17,394 nt of DNA from an uncultured Bacteroidales bacterium (GTDB lineage Bacteria; Bacteroidota; Bacteroidia; Bacteroidales; Bacteroidaceae): assembly GCA_945837185.1 (NCBI GenBank), contig CAMAMZ010000028.1, positions 1 to 17,394 of the forward strand. The letters are read 5' to 3'. Position 1 is the stretch's first letter; every line of letters starts with the position of its first letter. Positions 14,912 through 17,394 of this stretch are shown here, piece after piece. A program made the position numbers and the translations under genes. The notes under the pieces are model-generated. The model searched no databases. It had not been told where the DNA came from and saw only the letters and a list, made by a program, of their open reading frames with translations.

Positions 14912-16355
14912 GCACCAATTGCTTATAGGTTAAAATAGGATGTTTGGCTGCCAACACGTCATCCACACGTGAAATGGGCGTGTTGTGAGGAGCCTCCTTC
15001 ACCACCTCAGGCGTGAGGCGTGCCTCTTCAGCAATCTTTCGCAGCACGGCAATAAAACCGTCAATGGTTTGCTTACTCTCGTTCTCCGTAGGCTCAATCA
15101 TCATGGCCTGGTGGAAGAGGAGCGGGAAATAGATGGTGGGAGCATGGTAGCCATAATCGAGGAGTCGTTTGGCCACATCCATCGTGGTCACACCGGTCGA
15201 TTTGTCTTTCAGTCCATCGAACACGAACTCGTGCTTGCACAACCCCGCAATGGGCAACTCATACACATCCTTCAGGCACTCCTTGATATAATTGGCGTTC
15301 AATGTGGCCAACGGCCCCACCTGCTTCACGTAGGTCTTGCCCAACGATAATATATAGGTGTAGGCACGCAGAATAATACCGAAATTGCCCAAGTAGGCCC
15401 CCACATGGTTAAAGTGGGAGTGGTCAACCACATAACGTCCGTCCACCTGCTCTACATGAGGAGAAGGAAGAAAAGCTTCCAAACCTTTCCGCACACCCAC
15501 CGGACCACTGCCCGGACCGCCTCCGCCATGTGGGGTAGAGAAGGTCTTGTGCAGGTTCACGTGCATCACGTCAAAGCCCATGTCGCCTGGGCGGCATGCC
15601 CCTAACATCGGGTTCAGGTTGGCTCCATCATAATACATCAAGGCTCCGCAGGCATGCACCAGCTGGGCTATCTCTGGAATCTCCTTTTCAAACAATCCCA
15701 AGGTGTTGGGGTTGGTCATCATGATAGCTGCCACATCTTCGCCCAGCAAAGGTTTCAAGTCTTCCACATCCACCAGTCCTTCGGTGGTACTCTTCACCTC
15801 CACAATCTCCAGACCGCAAACGGCAGCTGAGGCGGGATTGGTGCCATGTGCAGAATCGGGAACAATCACCTTCACGCGCTTCTCATCGTTGCGACTTTGG
15901 TGATAGCTGCGAATAATCATCAACCCTGTCAACTCTCCATGTGCACCGGCAAAGGGATTGAGGGTGAAGTCTGCCATACCGGTGAGTGCAGCCAAAGCCT
16001 GTTGCAACTTATACGACACCTCTAAGGCACCTTGACAGCTCTCTTCCGACTGTGCCGGATGCAGTGCTGTGAAAGCCGGCATCTGTGCCACCTCTTCATT
16101 GATGCAGGGGTTGTATTTCATGGTGCAGCTGCCCAACGGATAGAAACCATTGTTCACACCGAAGTTGTTACCGCTGTGGTTGGTGTAGTGGCGCACCACT
16201 GTCAACTCATCACACTCTGGCAACTGCGCATCCTCCTGTCGACGTTGCTCCTCGGGCAGCGTGTAATGCCCGAATTCATTCTTCGGCAAACTAAAGCCCT
16301 GACATCCAGGATGAGAGAGCTCAAAAATCAGTTTATCGTAAAGCTTACTGTTCAT
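14898..16355 (-). CDS. gcvPB: Glycine dehydrogenase (decarboxylating) subunit 2
   Basis: C-terminal half of the split P-protein of the glycine cleavage system. It binds pyridoxal phosphate and, with GcvPA, decarboxylates glycine and passes the aminomethyl group to lipoyl-GcvH. It has 485 residues from the ATG at 16355, normal for the family. The PLP lysine is K270 in VNLHKTFSTPHGGGGPG; PLGSCTMKYNP, PDSAHGTNPASA and MTNPNTLGLFE are also conserved. A TTG at 16367 would add four residues but ATG is preferred. Its start lies inside the last 11 bp of gcvPA and its end overlaps lpdA by 14 bp, so the three are one operon and probably translationally coupled. Confidence 0.97.
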   Translation of the reverse strand: MNSKLYDKLIFELSHPGCQGFSLPKNEFGHYTLPEEQRRQEDAQLPECDELTVVRHYTNHSGNNFGVNNGFYPLGSCTMKYNPCINEEVAQMPAFTALHPAQSEESCQGALEVSYKLQQALAALTGMADFTLNPFAGAHGELTGLMIIRSYHQSRNDEKRVKVIVPDSAHGTNPASAAVCGLEIVEVKSTTEGLVDVEDLKPLLGEDVAAIMMTNPNTLGLFEKEIPEIAQLVHACGALMYYDGANLNPMLGACRPGDMGFDVMHVNLHKTFSTPHGGGGPGSGPVGVRKGLEAFLPSPHVEQVDGRYVVDHSHFNHVGAYLGNFGIILRAYTYILSLGKTYVKQVGPLATLNANYIKECLKDVYELPIAGLCKHEFVFDGLKDKSTGVTTMDVAKRLLDYGYHAPTIYFPLLFHQAMMIEPTENESKQTIDGFIAVLRKIAEEARLTPEVVKEAPHNTPISRVDDVLAAKHPILTYKQLVHDDN

Positions 16356-17394
16356 GACACAACGCAATTAAATGATCCACTTCTTCCTTCGTACGTTTCT
16401 CTGTTACGGCCATCATGAGCGTATGTTCACCCATCTTCACGCCACCCAGCACACCGTTCTGTTCAAGCTTGCGCAGCAGTGCATCAACATCACCCGCATA
16501 CTCTATGCAGAATTCGTTAAAGAAGGGCTGGTTGAAGGTAGGACGGAACCGACTGTCTTTCTGTAATTGCTCAAAGAGGTAGTGAGCCCCGTCGTACGAC
16601 TGTTGGGCTGCCTGCTTCAGTCCCTCTTTGCCCAGCAAACTCATGTAGATGGTGACAAACAAGGCCATGAGCGACTCGTTCGAGCAGATGTTGGAAGTAG
16701 CCTTCTGGCGACGGATATGCTGTTCGCGGGCCTGCAAGGTCAGCACAAATACCCGTTGTCCCTTGCTGTCTAAGGTCTTTCCTACAATACGTCCCGGCAT
16801 CTTGCGCATCAGTTTCTCGGTGCAGCACATATAGCCCACCGATGGTCCGCCAAATGTCATGGGAATACCCAACGACTGTCCATCGCCCACGGCAATGTCA
16901 GCACCCCATTCTCCCGGTGTGCGCAGTAATGCCAAGTCGGCGGGAATACTATTCATGACAAACAGCGCCTTGTGGGCATGACAGGCATCGGCAAAGCCCG
17001 TGTAGTCTTCTATAATACCATAGCGGTTAGGCTGCTGCACAAGCACCCCAGCAACAGGAGCCCCCTCTAATCTGCGGTGTAAAGCATCGCGTTGAGTAAC
17101 GCCCTCTGCCGCAGGCAGCATCTCAATGTCCACACCGTGGTAGTGGGCATAGGTGCGCAACACAGCCAATGTCTTCTCGTCAACCGTCTCCGACACCAAC
17201 ACTGTGCGGGTCTTCTTTGCTGAAGCCACAGCCATGAGCATAGCCTCTGCCGTGGCCGTGGTACCATCATACATCGAGGCATTGGAGATGGCCATCCCTG
17301 TGAGTTCGCTCATCATCGACTGGTATTCGAAGATATAATGCAAGGTGCCTTGCGAAATCTCTGCCTGATAGGGCGTATAGCTTGTTAGAAACTC
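16345..17394 (-). CDS. gcvPA: Glycine dehydrogenase (decarboxylating) subunit 1, N-terminus beyond window
   Basis: N-terminal half of the split P-protein. The frame is open to the right edge, where it reads EFLTSYTPYQAEISQGTLHY, a family signature, so the true start lies outside; 349 residues are visible of about 440 usual. SNASMYDGTTATAEAM, FGGPSVGYM and GRIVGKTLD are typical. Translation from the Met at 17343 would discard conserved sequence and is rejected. This subunit lacks the PLP lysine and pairs with GcvPB. Its stop overlaps the gcvPB start by 11 bp. gcvT and gcvH are not in the window and may lie beyond the right edge. Confidence 0.97.
   Translation of the reverse strand, partial: EFLTSYTPYQAEISQGTLHYIFEYQSMMSELTGMAISNASMYDGTTATAEAMLMAVASAKKTRTVLVSETVDEKTLAVLRTYAHYHGVDIEMLPAAEGVTQRDALHRRLEGAPVAGVLVQQPNRYGIIEDYTGFADACHAHKALFVMNSIPADLALLRTPGEWGADIAVGDGQSLGIPMTFGGPSVGYMCCTEKLMRKMPGRIVGKTLDSKGQRVFVLTLQAREQHIRRQKATSNICSNESLMALFVTIYMSLLGKEGLKQAAQQSYDGAHYLFEQLQKDSRFRPTFNQPFFNEFCIEYAGDVDALLRKLEQNGVLGGVKMGEHTLMMAVTEKRTKEEVDHLIALCHEQ

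Overview
The window looks like chromosomal DNA from a Bacteroidales bacterium, most likely Prevotella or a close relative. The evidence is the gene content (a DUF1573 protein, a likely DUF6057 membrane protein, a split glycine decarboxylase followed by lipoamide dehydrogenase), start codons mostly preceded by A/T-rich leaders without Shine-Dalgarno motifs, and upstream sites that match the Bacteroides promoter pattern TTTG / TAnnTTTG. Genus is an inference from remembered family features, not from a search. There is no phage, insertion sequence, CRISPR array, tRNA or rRNA, and no gene-free stretch over 300 bases.

Layout, left to right. (1) 1-2563, minus: clpC, an AAA+ unfoldase, running off the left edge just before its stop. 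(2) 2783-7248, plus: a secreted protein made almost entirely of 14 MORN repeats, then a glycogen branching enzyme (glgB) with eukaryotic-type signatures, then a membrane protein 10 bp downstream. A good promoter precedes the MORN gene. (3) 7265-9098, minus: rsmG, a metallo-beta-lactamase-fold hydrolase and ruvC, in that transcription order, with overlapping ends that suggest translational coupling. (4) 9099-9193: a divergent promoter region carrying a perfect 12-bp inverted repeat. (5) 9194-11007, plus: a HAD-family sugar-phosphatase/phosphoglucomutase-like protein overlapping an MFS transporter. (6) 11017-11409, minus: a secreted DUF1573 protein. (7) 11584-13307, plus: a secreted endonuclease/exonuclease/phosphatase-fold protein and an RluA-type pseudouridine synthase. 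(8) 13308-13658: a spacer with a degenerate four-copy repeat and an A/T palindrome, then a 55-residue two-helix membrane protein that length-filtered gene calling would miss. (9) 13664-17394, minus: gcvPA (N-terminus beyond the right edge), gcvPB and lpdA, overlapping, encoding the glycine decarboxylase halves and the E3 of the glycine cleavage system.

Most of this is housekeeping: protein quality control, glycogen branching, recombination repair, rRNA modification and one-carbon metabolism. I found no convincing new multi-gene system. The points most worth a second look are the repeat block and small membrane protein at 13327-13658, the MORN-glgB-membrane-protein cluster with its eukaryotic-like branching enzyme, and the symmetric promoter between rsmG and the HAD gene.
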